Source of the DNA: Isoetes taiwanensis
Taxonomy: Eukaryota > Streptophyta > Lycopodiopsida > Isoetales > Isoetaceae
DNA length: 64,000 nt
Reading direction: 5' to 3'
Assembly: GCA_021234155.1 (NCBI GenBank)
Contig: JAJEKV010000096.1
Location: forward strand, 3,719,678-3,783,677
This document shows positions 11,560-22,429 of the stretch, piece after piece; within the stretch, counting starts at the first letter, position 1; the number at the start of each line of letters is the position of its first letter. The notes below the pieces were generated by a model. That model was not told the DNA's origin. It searched no databases and saw only the letters and a program-made list of their open reading frames with translations. Both the position numbers and the translations under genes were made by a program.

Positions 11560-11830
11560 CCTAGGCTCAAACATGCCAAGGTGGCTCAAACATGCCACCA
11601 AGGTGGCTCAAACATACACAAGGTGGCTCAAACATGCCACGTGGGCTCCAACATGCCACGTGGGCTCCAACATGCCAAGGTGGCTCAAACATGCCACCTA
11701 GGCTCAAACATGCCACATATGCTCAAGCATGACGCCTAGGCATGCCACGTGGACTCCATAATGCCACGTGGGCTCCAACATGCCACCTAGGCTCAAACAT
11801 GCCACATATGCTCAAGCATGACACCTTGGT
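11560..11830. repeat. minisatellite, GGCTCAAACATGCCA units
   Basis: At least twelve imperfect units of about 18-24 bp alternate between GGCTCAAACATGCCAC and GGGCTCCAACATGCCACGT. A longer block with CATATGCTCAAGCATGACNCC occurs twice (about 11706 and 11809), suggesting a higher-order duplication of roughly 100 bp. Confidence 0.85.
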
Positions 11831-12300
11831 GACATGGCATGCCAAGTAAGCAAGGTCAAGTTTTGACTAGGCCAAAAATGAAAAGATGTCCATCTTTGTC
11901 TTTCAGCAGTAGTCATGACCCACTGTTTTCTCACAAATATTCCAGGTGACAAAAAGACTTATGTACCACCTTATAGCATTCTATATAGTATGCAATAATT
12001 TCTGGATATAGTGTTTTCACTGCCTTCAAAAATCAGTAATATCCAAGGTTCATTTGATTGTAAATTATCTTATTCAAGTCCACTCAAGTAAACAATATGT
12101 GCTTGCACCAAATAAGGTGGAGCATTGCAAGTAACCATTATATTCTCTACACAATGTGGGATCTACAATGTGAAAGCAATCAACATGTAATAAGTAAGAA
12201 ATCATTGCATAGTAACTGACATAGTAACGATTGCACATAATAAATCATTAGAATCTCATCATACCACTTGCTTTAATAAATCATGAATACCAGTTCCAAT

Positions 12301-12381
12301 CATCAACAGTTCCAATGTAGAGCATTCATCAACAGTTCCAATGTAGATCATTTTCATCAACAGTTCCAATGTAGAGCATTC
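12301..12381. repeat. short tandem repeat, three units
   Basis: CATCAACAGTTCCAATGTAG followed by AGCATT or ATCATT is repeated three times with a period near 27 bp. The flanks, 11840-12850 apart from this, are AT-rich with no gene I can support. Confidence 0.85.
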
Positions 12382-12859
12382 CCCGTAGATAACAACGCAC
12401 GGCAAATAAAAACCTAACCAAACCTACAACTTAAGTGTACAAAATAATGGAAGCATGTTTTATATTTATGTTACGATACGATGATCATCCTATAATTTGT
12501 CACACTATAAGCCTTAAGCATAAACATATAGATATATGAATTCTATTGATTATATCAACAACACACAAGATAAGCATACTCAATTATGCAAGTCAATGCT
12601 ACAACTAAAGCAAGACTTGGGTTTACACTCTCTCAAACAAGTAACATTCTCTTATGCCACACGGTTCTTACAAAACTAATGCCTAGCATTGCCAAGGCTC
12701 ACTTATAATGCAATAATGTTCAATGTTTAATAAATAAAAACTAGCAACTACTTTCACTTTGATTTACAACTTTTCCCATGTATGTGTCTCTACCAACTAC
12801 ATTTGCCCAACATATCTTACATTTTATGTTTTTATGTACAGTATACCAGCATACTTATT

Positions 12860-13012
12860 ACTGCTAAGGTTTTTCCCTCGAAAACCCTTTGAGGCAGGGG
12901 CTTTTCAATTCCGACAGTAAGACGCTTGCTGCTCTCTTTTTGTTTGGGTTCCATAGGCCAATTGGTCTTCGTGGACGATAAAAAAATCTATTCTATTCTA
13001 TTCTATTCTGGA
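12860..13012 (+). mobile_element. probable LINE 3' end with (TATTC)n tail
   Basis: The sequence TTTGGGTTCCATAGGCCAAT, then GGACGATAAAAAAATC and four to five TATTC units resembles the 3' UTR and tail of a plant non-LTR element. No coding part is left. This is an inference from the tail structure only. Confidence 0.45.
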
Positions 13013-13494
13013 ATAACACATGCATTCATTTACATTTTATATTCTATTTGGAACAATATGTGCACATCGGCATGCGTCCCATTTGCCTACTATAATCACA
13101 GAGTATGCAATAGTAAGAAATATATGCCTCAGTCTTACAATGGTCTTGACATATTAAATGCAATAATGTCTATACATTTAAACAAGCCATTGTAAAGTTG
13201 CTACTACTTTCACTCCCGTTTTCAATTTTGCTCACATGTTCCACCAATTACATATAACTACATTTGCCTACGTGTATCCATTTTGGACTAACATATGCAC
13301 ATCGAAGAGCACTTCTATCATTAAAGCCTATAATCTCATAGGATGTCAAATGGGTGAAACCAATGAACAACCTACAAGCATACATGTTTATTATTACAAG
13401 AAATTTATCGCGGCGGCCTCCAAACATATATTGTCAAATATTAACACCTTCATTTCTAAAAACTATACTCAATTTTCTTAAACCAATATCAAGA

Positions 13495-13557
13495 AGCCTC
13501 TTGGATGCACATATGAAAAATAAAGAAGTATGATGGATTAACTTGCAAAAGTTTAGT
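13495..13557 (+). repeat. left flank direct repeat of the 13.6-17.2 kb element
   Basis: About 60 bp beginning AAGCCTCTTGGATGCACAT and ending TTAACTTGCAAAAGTTTA is repeated in the same orientation at 17169-17228 with a few differences. The two copies bracket the inverted-repeat element at 13589-17152. It is far too long for a target-site duplication, so a segmental duplication or recombination is likelier. Confidence 0.8.
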
Positions 13558-14665
13558 GCACCCAGCCTCTTCGCTCACACTATCTCCACCCGATTTGGGT
13601 TGGAAAACCTAGGAACATGGAAACCCTTCCGAATTTCCGTAAAACCCGGAAGGGTTTCCACTTGAACACGGAAGGGTTTCCATAAAAAATAAAATATTTG
13701 GATGCGAGGTCCGGCAGTAATTAATTTACATAATTTAATTCATGCGCCTGTTTCGGAAGAGAATTTTTTTCGAGAATGAGGCTTATCTAAACACCGGAGT
13801 ATAATTGCTTCATTCGTATAGCTATGGCGATGCATGATAGGAACTGCGACCATGAAGGCTGCTGTTGCTCATGACAGTGATCAACCACTATGGATTTGGA
13901 TCCAGAAAAAGAACAAACTAATGCTGAAGATGCTTCTACTGAGGTAATTTTTAGCGAGTCTTGATTTTTCTCTAGCCTTGATTTTTCTCTTACGATCATA
14001 GGGCCCCAAATCCCGACCTATTCCGGCCTAGGTTGGAGTCGGGCACCCACAGACGATTGGGTCAAAACTCAAAATATTTGTTTCCCTTTTTCAATATATG
14101 GCAGGGCGCAGGCGCCAAAGGAATCGGAGCAAGGTATTTTCGAGCTCATCTTGGTCGCTGAATTCTTTCTTGAGCCCTGCTCCGAGCCCAAGCATAGCTC
14201 AGTCTCCCACCTAGGATGTTTCCAACTTAGGATGCGCCACCACATATTGCACAATCTGCAGTGGATGTTTTAACGTGGTCGGTTCGCTTATTGAACTCTG
14301 TCATTTGAATGGTCGCCTGGTTGCAAGGTAGAGCCAGCTTTGTTGTTGAGGCAATGCAAAGGAAATGTTTTTGACCAGGGGTCTAGTTTCCTAGAGCCAG
14401 CTTCATTTTGGTTGCCTCTGTTTTGTTTCGTTGCCCTGCTTCCGGCATACATATTCTCTGGCCGATCTTCTGTCCTATATCATTTTGGACAGGTTTTGTT
14501 CTGCATGATTCCGGGCTCTTTTGCATGATCCCGGGCCCTTTTGTAGTCTGCATACAAGGAGAAAAAAACCAATTCCGTATCTAAGTTCTTCAGCAAAGTT
14601 ATTGGTGCCTTGCCTAGAGTGGGACTAATTGCTCAACTCTTAAGTGATGAAGGTGGTATTGGTGG

Positions 14666-14738
14666 GGACAAATTACAGTTTGCAGAGTTTTGTAGTAAGG
14701 TGGACAGATTACAGTTTGCAGAGTTTTGTAGTAAGGTG
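14666..14738 (+). repeat. 36-bp tandem duplication upstream of the PPR frame
   Basis: A unit containing ATTACAGTTTGCAGAGTTTT and GTAGTAAGGTGG occurs twice in direct tandem, just upstream of the PPR reading frame. A similar small duplication (TTAGATATTTTGGAACAGAGG) follows at 14788-14836. Confidence 0.85.
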
Positions 14739-14796
14739 GGTAAGTTTTGTTGTATTCTGTGTCGTCAAAAAATATTAGATATTTTGTATTAGATAT

Positions 14797-16271
14797 TTGG
14801 GAACAGAGGCTGCATTAGATATTTTGGAACAGAGGCATAATGTAATATCTAGAAACAATGCGTACTGTCTCTTGATAGAATGCTGCAGAAGAACAGACTT
14901 TGAATATGGCAGGAGATTGCAGTCTCTAATGCTGCAGAGCAGTTTGGATTCAGTAGCTGTCCTAGGGGATCATCTCATTCGCCTTCTCGAATGCATGGTT
15001 GAAGCAAATCAAATATTTAGTAGGATTTTACAGCCAAGCGTGTATACATGGTATGCAGTATTTTCATCTCATGTTAATCATGATCAACCTCAGACTGCCT
15101 TTGAATTATCCCGCATGATGGAACTTTCAGGTGTCAAGAGAAATCTTCATGTATATGTTGCTATTTTCAAAGCATGTGCAATGGCTCCAAATGCGTGTCG
15201 GGGTAGGTTAATCCATTCAGAGCTCATGCGGAGCAATATTCAACCGGATGTTTTCATAGAAAGTGCAATGGTGGATATGTATGCTAAGTCAGGGAGCTTG
15301 GAGGAGGCACACAGGATCTTTGCCACATCACAAATCCAGAACGTGGTATTATGGAATACAATGATGGCCGGGTATGTGCAGAATGGTGAGATCTTCTTTG
15401 CCCAAGAATGCTTTGATTACATGCAGCTGAGGGGAATAGGACCAGACATGGTGTCATGGAATACTATGATTGCAGGATATGCTCAACATGGTCGAGAGTG
15501 TATGGCCTTGGAATGCCTTGAAAACATGATACAGAAATCTGTTAAACCGAATAGAGTTACGTATTTAGGAATTTTGAAAGCATGTGCTAATATTGGAGTC
15601 ATGAATTTTGGAAGGCATATACATAACCAGATTGTAGAGAGTGGGGACTTGCACATTTTCTTGGGTAGTGCCCTTGTGGATATGTATGTTAAATGTGGGA
15701 GTTTAGATGATGCGTGGAAAACTTTTACACAATTTCCGAATACAAATGTGGTAATGTGGGGTGCTATGCTTGCTGGATTTGCTGAATATGGTGAAGTTTT
15801 ACTAGCATTGGACTTATTTGCCAATATGCAAAATGCAGGTGTACAAGCAAATGCGCTTATATTCACTGGGATTCTTGATGCATGCAGTTCGGCGGGCCTA
15901 GTAGATGATGGTTGTTGGTATTTTCACTCTACGAGAGTGATACGAGAGTGACACATGCAATAATACCGTAATTCATTACAATTGCATGGTTGATCTTTTT
16001 ATCCGTGCAGGCTTTGTTACAGAAATAGAACGTTTTCTGAAATATGCCATGTCACTGACTATTATTGGCTGGAAATCTCTTCTCAGAGCTTGTCAAGAAA
16101 ATGCCCCATGTAGAGTTAGGGAGTCAATGCTTCAAAGAAATTGTCAATGTAGATTCTCACTGTGTTGCAGCCTATGTGCTGTTGTCAAATGTTTATGCTG
16201 CTAATTACTCGCAAGAACATGATAATATACCATTCTTGAAAAAGTATGTCCTGTTTTCTCCTAAAATTTAA
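14797..16271 (+). pseudogene. PLS-type PPR protein, broken
   Basis: A 384-codon frame to 15951 holds about eight pentatricopeptide motifs, including VDMYAKSGSLEEAHRIF, VLWNTMMAGYVQNGE, VSWNTMIAGYAQHGRE and VKPNRVTYLGILKACA. Such proteins bind organelle RNA and guide editing or processing (family knowledge). At 15930-15951 a small direct repeat of ACGAGAGTGA causes a stop. The coding resumes in another frame (MVDLFIRAGF, GWKSLLRACQ) and a third (LGSQCFKEIVN, AAYVLLSNVYA), so at least two frameshifts are needed. The E and DYW ends are missing. The frame opens at TTG, so the start is uncertain. I see no organelle-targeting leader. It lies inside the inverted-end element. Confidence 0.85.
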
Positions 16272-16561
16272 ATTTACAGCTCATCCAACTAAAGACTCAA
16301 AAGTACCGGTTGCTAGTTATGTTTAGTAGTTACTCATACCAGGCATTCTTTGTTTGCTTTCTTTTTTTTGCATGGCACAATCTTGGCCCGTGCTAAACCT
16401 AAAGGCTTGCAATTCGATGGTGCAGTCTAGGACGTTACTAAACCACATCTTAACCAGAGATCAGGATAAAAAACATTGTGGAGTGGAGCTAAGCCAAAGG
16501 AGTTCCATGTTATGTTGGGTGTTACGTGCCAGAATTTTTGAGATCACGTTGGTCTCAATTC

Positions 16562-16745
16562 TTAGTTAATCTTACCCCATGGAGTTTCTAACTGTATGTG
16601 GAAACCTAACCTATTTTCCTCCTCATGTGGAAACCTAACCTGTTTTCCTCCTCCTGTGGAAACCCTTCCTATTTTCCTCCTCCTGTGGAAACCCTTCCCA
16701 ATTTCCATCATGCATGGAAATCGGAAAGGGTTTCCACTGAAAATT
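16562..16745. repeat. GGAAACC minisatellite
   Basis: Four units of CTCCTCCTGTGGAAACCCTTCC-type sequence with a period near 35 bp lead into a pair of inverted copies at 16690-16735 (GGAAACCCTTCCC then GGAAAGGGTTTCC). Confidence 0.75.
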
Positions 16746-16857
16746 TGAATTTTGAGTGAGGTGCGCTCGATGGACGTGCGCCTTAATGTCGGGCGTCCGT
16801 GTGGAAAGGCGTGAGCCATAAAGGCCACGTGTATAAATATTTAAAAAAAAAAAATTT

Positions 16858-17130
16858 GTGGAAACCCTTCCGGATTTCCATGGAAACCCTTCCGGATTTT
16901 CCAATATGGAAACCCTTCCGGCTTTCCATGGAAACCCTTCCGAATTTCCATGGAAACCCTTCCGGGTTTTCAAATTCTGGAAAACCAGAAGGGTTTCCGT
17001 GGAAACCCTTCCGGGTTTTATTAAAAACCAGAAGGGTTTCCATTAAAACCCGGAAGGGTTTCCATGGAAAACCGGAAGGGTTTCCATGGAAAGCCGGAAG
17101 GGTTTCCTTGGAAACTCGGAAGGGTTTCCA
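16858..17130. repeat. inverted array of GGAAACCCTTCCGG
   Basis: From 16858 to about 16975 the motif GGAAACCCTTCCGG with TTTCCAT spacers is repeated five times in one orientation. From about 16984 to 17130 the reverse complement CCGGAAGGGTTTCC predominates. The block can fold into a hairpin of well over 100 bp per arm. GGAAACCCTTCC is itself nearly palindromic with GGAAGGGTTTCC, giving many alternative pairings. Confidence 0.85.
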
Positions 17131-17168
17131 TGGGAGGCCAACCCAAATCGGGCGTACTTAAAACCATC

Positions 17169-17228
17169 GCAGCCTCTTGGATGCACATTCAAAAGAGTAT
17201 GATGAATTAACTTGCAAAAGTTTACTGC
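17169..17228 (+). repeat. right flank direct repeat of the 13.6-17.2 kb element
   Basis: Second copy of the 60-bp sequence at 13495-13557, sharing CAGCCTCTTGGATGCACAT, AGTATGATGAATTAACTTGC and AAAAGTTTACTGC-type ends in the same orientation. Confidence 0.8.
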
Positions 17229-17747
17229 AAATATTCCTCATTAGTGACTGAAGCTTAACGTCCACAATAGAAGATTTTTTCATCTAAAACCGCCATTAAG
17301 AGTGAATTTCTCAAAATCTAATTATTATTAGAGTTAGGCCTAGATAGGCTAGAGGTTTGCAATGGAACCCATGTGAACCGTCCCTTCTACTTCAGTTTTT
17401 ATTAATTTCTCCTTCCTTTTATTTTATTACAAAAGGAGTTTAAGGTCAGTCAGTACTGCTTTTACACTAAAATCTCGCCACGCTTCTGGTTCAACGGCGC
17501 ACGCTGCGAGTCTTATCACATAGGATGTCGTGGCGCATAATTAGCCCAGCTAGTCTATCGTCGGCCTGTCTAACATAACAGCGGTCCTGTTAAAGCCCCT
17601 GTTAGAATCCATTGTTAAGAGCTCTGTTCTTTGAATCGGGAGGATCGGCTATTCTTCTCCCTCTCCAAGCTGCCCAGCTCCGGCGGACCATTGCATTGTT
17701 TGTATAAAGGCTAGATCCGGCGACATTTAATCGCCGGAATACTTCCA

Positions 17748-17985
17748 ATGGCGCCCAGATTTGATCTTGATGGGCAAGAAATCCAGCCTCTGAAGATATG
17801 TATGATCGGCGCAGGCGGCTTCATAGGTTCCCACTTATGTGAAAAGCTAATGTGGGAAACGGAGCATTCTGTTCTTGCAATAGTTTATAGAGAAACAGAC
17901 CTAATATATGCTGCACCATAATACAGCCTTGGGACGAAGCCAAATAGAATCTGGCAGTGGCACCAAATAAATACCAAACTCAGAC
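17748..17985 (+). pseudogene. 5' fragment of UDP-apiose/UDP-xylose synthase
   Basis: ATG at 17748 opens 57 codons that match the start of plant AXS enzymes: a LDLDG-like FDLDGQEIQPLKICMIGAGG, the Rossmann glycine motif GAGGFIGSHL, then CEKLMWETEHSVLAIVY. A TAA at 17919-17921 ends the frame. Beyond it, IWQWHQINTKLRH in another frame still resembles the family's next stretch, and homology stops near 17985. The full enzyme is about 390 residues and converts UDP-glucuronate to UDP-apiose and UDP-xylose with NAD in the cytosol, so this is a short, inactive remnant. The sequence before the ATG has the look of a real leader, with TATAAAG at 17703-17709. Confidence 0.85.
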
Positions 17986-18487
17986 ATATGTTTGCTTCAG
18001 TCGCCGCCCTTCAGTATTCAAGAGTCAGATTGGATGGCTATGGCTCCGGATTGGATGGCTATGGCATCAAATTGTTATTTTTGGCTTCAAATATTGGGCA
18101 CCGTAGCTTCTCCACTGCAAGAAACAGCCTCTTTGCTTACCTCTGTTTGCCGATGCATCGCATAGATCAAAGTAGAGCATCGATAGAGAAGCAGGATCCC
18201 TTTCGCATCTTCCTCTGGCAGCAGGATTTGACCGGCAAACAACATCCGACAGTAATCGAGTGATATGATCCGGCCAACATACCTATGTGTTCGTTGCAAC
18301 GACAGGGAGGTCAAGCATACCCGCCATCGCCAAACAGCCAGGCGTCGAAGTTGCAGGAGGAGATTGTGAATACGTGGCATAAAAATATGAGATTAGATTG
18401 CGGCGCAGAAATATTCGTGAGGGACACAAGAACAAAGGGAAAATTACAAACTGCTTTATCCTACCATATGTAAAGCAGTTACCTACA

Positions 18488-18683
18488 TTGGAACCATCGC
18501 ATTTATGGTAGATTTTATGGCATTTATGATCATTTATGGCATTTATAGGAACATTCCTCTTCGTCTTTGCCGGAGTTTATGGCTGCGAACCATCGCATTT
18601 ATGGTAGATTTTATGGCATTTATGATCATTTATGGCATTTATAGGAACATTCCTCTTCGTCTTTGCCGGAGTTTATGGCTGCG
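18488..18683. repeat. 98-bp tandem duplication
   Basis: Two almost identical 98-bp units, each beginning near GAACCATCGCATTTATGG and ending GGAGTTTATGGCTGCGA, follow one another directly. The open frame over them is a repeat product. Confidence 0.9.
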
Positions 18684-18689
18684 AGCCAT

Positions 18690-21600
18690 CAGTGGGTTGG
18701 GTTCCTTCCTTCTATCTATTCTTTTGTTTTCGGTTTTTAATCTATTTTTTCATTTACCATCTTGAGATTCCCAAATGAGCTATGGCGACTATCTCCCGCC
18801 CAGTCCAAGCTTCCCTCTTTTTTTTTTCAAATCGATTCTGAGAGATTTCGAAGCTAGAGGAGCTGGAAAATTACACTGGATTCTTACGCTTTGGGCTCGA
18901 GGCATGCTTTCTCCTTCGACTCGGTTTGGTTGTCAAGCGAACCCCCCGAAACCCTTCTATTTTTTTTTACGAAATTAAAGCTCGGTTATGGCGCTAATAA
19001 GCAATGCTAAGGGACTCTCGTGCTTCTCGTTTTGATTTAAAACATTGCACTCTTGCGGGGGCATCTGGATTTGATATCTATATCAAGGACATAAACTACG
19101 CTATACCGCGGCTTTGCCCGATTTGATCATCTTGAACGAGAAAATGGTAAGCCCAAAGCTGTTGTGCCGGATCTTTTGTTTGTGGGTTTTACGCAACTCC
19201 GTTCCGACACATGAGGGTTTGAAATTTTGCCCTGGCGGGGCTTGTGTGCCATGATTTGTAAGGCCCATGGAACTGATTTGTAGACCCCAAAACAGGGGGC
19301 TTGGTCTGCAGCATTTAAGCGGATCCACGAAATCTTTTTCCACCAAAGGTTTCCCTTGTGCTTTTATCGTTTAGAAGCGTGGCATTTAGCTCGATGATCA
19401 CATCTTGGGGTAAGTTGCAAATAGAAAGGCCTGCAAGCTTCAATTGATGTGTAGTCTTTGTTTTAGATCTTAGGGAATAAATGCTTGAGCTTAAAATTTC
19501 TTAAGAAGGTCAGCAGCAAGGCGGTGAATTTCTTGCTTGAGGCAACTAAGTTCTTGAACACATTGAGATTTGTAATAGAAGATTTTTGTGGGATTTGTGA
19601 GTACTACGATCCACGGGGAGGCAAGTTCCTCTTTAGTTTTTAAAATGTTTTCGTCGGCAAATTTCAAATGGGAAATGAGTGGAGCTCTCTCTTCTAAAGA
19701 CATGCAATTTTCTCTTTGTTGAAAGGGATCTCATTATTTTGAAAACATGATTCTTAAAATGGATTTTATAGCTTGGGCGTAATAAGGACTAGTAGACGGT
19801 CGACTTCCTTTCACTTTTTTATGCACAGCAATCCTGAACTATTGTCCTCTCTTTTTGTTTCCCTTTATGTTCTAGCTTTTATTAATGTAGATATGTTGAT
19901 ATGTTATGCACATTGTATTATGTTTCGGACAATTAAATAATGGTGAGCTTGACTTTTTGCTACAATTTCTGCACGGATCTTGAGGTTGCTAGTGCAAATG
20001 ATGGTAGGTTATACGCATTTAGTAAGATACAAAGCGGGTTGGTAAGATGCAAAGCGGTACTGTAAATTTGTCTCGTTAAAACTCTTGCTCTATAAAACCA
20101 TTTCTAGCCTTAAAATGCTTACATTCCCTTCAAGTATTCTCTCCGCGTTGAAGATGATGGCGGATGTTTGTCTTGAAAATTGTGTTGTCAATTCAAATGT
20201 TTAAAGAAAAGTTAAGGTCATAGGTTAACTTACAAGGTGGCAACATTTGTGCATTTCATATGATACTGTTATTGCGGCGCATTTGGTAATTGCCACACAC
20301 TTGCATCATATAGCAAGTTCCCTAATCTCTATTATGTTGATTGCTTCGTTATATGCATTGTTATGCAAGAATCAAGTTCCCTAATCTCTATTATGTTGAT
20401 TGCTTCGTTATGTGCATTGTTATGCAAGAATGATGGGATGTACACCCTAAGTTAGGTTAAACCATCTAGGTCCATTAGTCTGCCGTGTTGCTCATTACAA
20501 TCGGACACAACCTATGTTTCAAATCTAGTTTGCAGTGAATAAGTCAAATGGGAAATGATACTGTAAATTTTTTATATGCTAGGTCACATGCATTAGTTTA
20601 AGGCATGTACTTTATGGCCAAGTTTAAGGCATTTGTTCTATGGCCATGGAGTGATGCCATCCAGTTGGTCTATAAAGCTTCTAGCCTTCGACATCACCAT
20701 ATTCATGTTCACAAGCTCTAAGTGGAGAGCAAAATATAGTATGTTTCCATGATCCAGTCCAAGTAAAAGCATTTTAGGCAATATTTGAAACAATTTAGGT
20801 AGCAAGTAACATGCTATTTGCAAGAGTTTATTTCTTTGACAGGGCATGTATAGACGAGTTGGGGAAGAGAAACGTTCGCAGCGGCCATGTATAGACGAGT
20901 TGAGGAAGAGAAACGTTCGCGGCGGCCTTGGCCGCCGCGATAAGTTTCTTGTATATGTAGAGATTAGATGTTTCTTTAATGTTTTGTATCTTTCAGGTGA
21001 TCAAGATACCCTTCACTTATTTGCTCTATCTATGGACACCATTACATCTAAAACATTGTATTACATCTACAAACACCATTTCCTCTATTCACATGCCCGT
21101 GGATAATGCCCGGCCTTGCCGGACACATGTTTCTAGTCAAAATACTATTTAGGTATACGAATACCCCCTTAAACTATGCCAAACCCTGGCCTTTCAACAA
21201 TTGTAGGACATAATCTAGTACTTGTATTGGCTAATACGATGGCTATTCCCTCTTTGCTTTTATTTGAAATTCTTTTATACATCACATGCTTTTTATGGTG
21301 GTCAAAAGAAAGAAGAGATCACAATTTCATTCTACACTCGATTGTAGCGACTTTCAATAATCCTTCCAAATACACCAATAACTTCAACATAAAATACACA
21401 AAACTGGAAGGAACAATATTGTTTATAGAACATAAATTATACATGAAATGATATGATAGATCCACTTGATTATATTAAATTTGTTTATGCATACCACCAA
21501 TTGCTTTCAACAGTCTCTGTCGAATAAATATGTTATTATTTTTTATAATTTTTCTCAAATGTACTTTTGTCTTTATGTACTACCTATTTTATAGTACAAT

Positions 21601-21777
21601 TCAACTTCATGTCATCAAAATTAAGTCGCTTATGAGGACAAGTTACATACTAAGTACGTTGAATCCTAAAATGTATTTGGTCTTTTCTCCCTTTGCCATT
21701 TCATAGTTTTTCTTCGAATCCCATTTGACTATAATGAGTTAAGGAGTTGCTTCTTAGCTCGGGGCAATTTTATGTAC
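18690..21777. other. no supported gene; two small duplications
   Basis: No frame here has a recognisable product. A 59-bp unit with AAGTTCCCTAATCTCTATTA is duplicated in tandem at about 20314-20431. A 42-bp unit with TGTATAGACGAGTTGGGGAA and AACGTTCGC is duplicated at about 20845-20926 and is followed by a GC-rich GGCCTTGGCCGCC stretch. Confidence 0.5.
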
Positions 21778-21788
21778 TGTAAAGGGAT

Positions 21789-22114
21789 TCTTTTTTTTTT
21801 TGAGAGAGATAAAATATAGACTTTATTTACTTTAAAGGTACCACATGGCAGGGGTGTACTCATCTGTAAATCTGAGATGAGGATAGCTACATGGCTCTTT
21901 CTTGCACTATTCGCTTGTACTTCCTAGTGTAAGCTTAGGTAGGTTCCCCATATTTCGACCTTTACTTCTTCTTCACCCTCGAAGGCTAGCCTGAATTTTT
22001 TTAGCCTTTCAAGTACTATATGTAGAAGCTGATGTGGTGATATATCTTCTTGATTTTCATCGAAGACCAAGGCGTTTCTCCTTTTCCATATTGACCAGAT
22101 TGTCCAGGCTGTAT
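21789..22114 (-). mobile_element. 5'-truncated L1 LINE with target-site duplication
   Basis: On the minus strand the insert starts inside the ORF2 tail (TAWTIWSIWKRRNALVF...), has a stop at 21924, a 3' UTR and an 11-base A tail at 21791-21801. It is flanked by an exact 11-bp direct repeat, TGTAAAGGGAT, at 21778-21788 and 22115-22125. 5' truncation, A tail and target-site duplication together show ordinary target-primed reverse transcription. The WSIWKRRNALVF motif is typical of plant L1 C-termini, so this is a different LINE lineage from the one at 7.9-11.2 kb. Confidence 0.9.
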
Positions 22115-22429
22115 TGTAAAGGGATGATAAAATGGCCCTTAGCAACTATTATGGAACCTATGTAATAAACACTTTGGGTTGAAATGTCATTTTTTCTATT
22201 CTATTGTAGCTAGTCAACATGTGAAAGCGTGTAGCTGGGGGACAGTTTTGCGCTGGGCAAGCACCCCCTAAGCACCCTTTACAACATTTTTTTTGAATAC
22301 TTTTTTATTTTAGGTTCCCCCGTCATGCCCTTCACGTTCTTTGTGCAGCAGGCCGCTTCTGCTGCCTGCGACCCTAGCTAAATCGATCAATAGCTACATC
22401 GATCAGTAGCTAGTAAGACATACTTCGAC

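Larger units (their letters stand above)
13589..17152. mobile_element. 3.6-kb element with inverted ends enclosing a PPR gene
   Basis: The first 15 bases, CCCGATTTGGGTTGG (13589-13603), are the exact reverse complement of 17138-17152. Inside both ends, after a short gap, the same CATGGAAACCCTTCCGA follows, again inverted. Multiple copies of GGAAACCCTTCCGG lie below both ends (13615-13685 and 16600-17130). Terminal plus subterminal repeats of this kind are typical of foldback or MULE-like DNA transposons. No transposase is present, so if mobile it is non-autonomous. Its cargo is the broken PPR gene at 14797-16271. No short target-site duplication is visible, which weakens the call. Confidence 0.5.

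Noticed and set aside
11560..11830. The spaced repeat as a CRISPR array.
   Set aside because: Units are contiguous with no unique spacers, and the setting is a plant nuclear genome.
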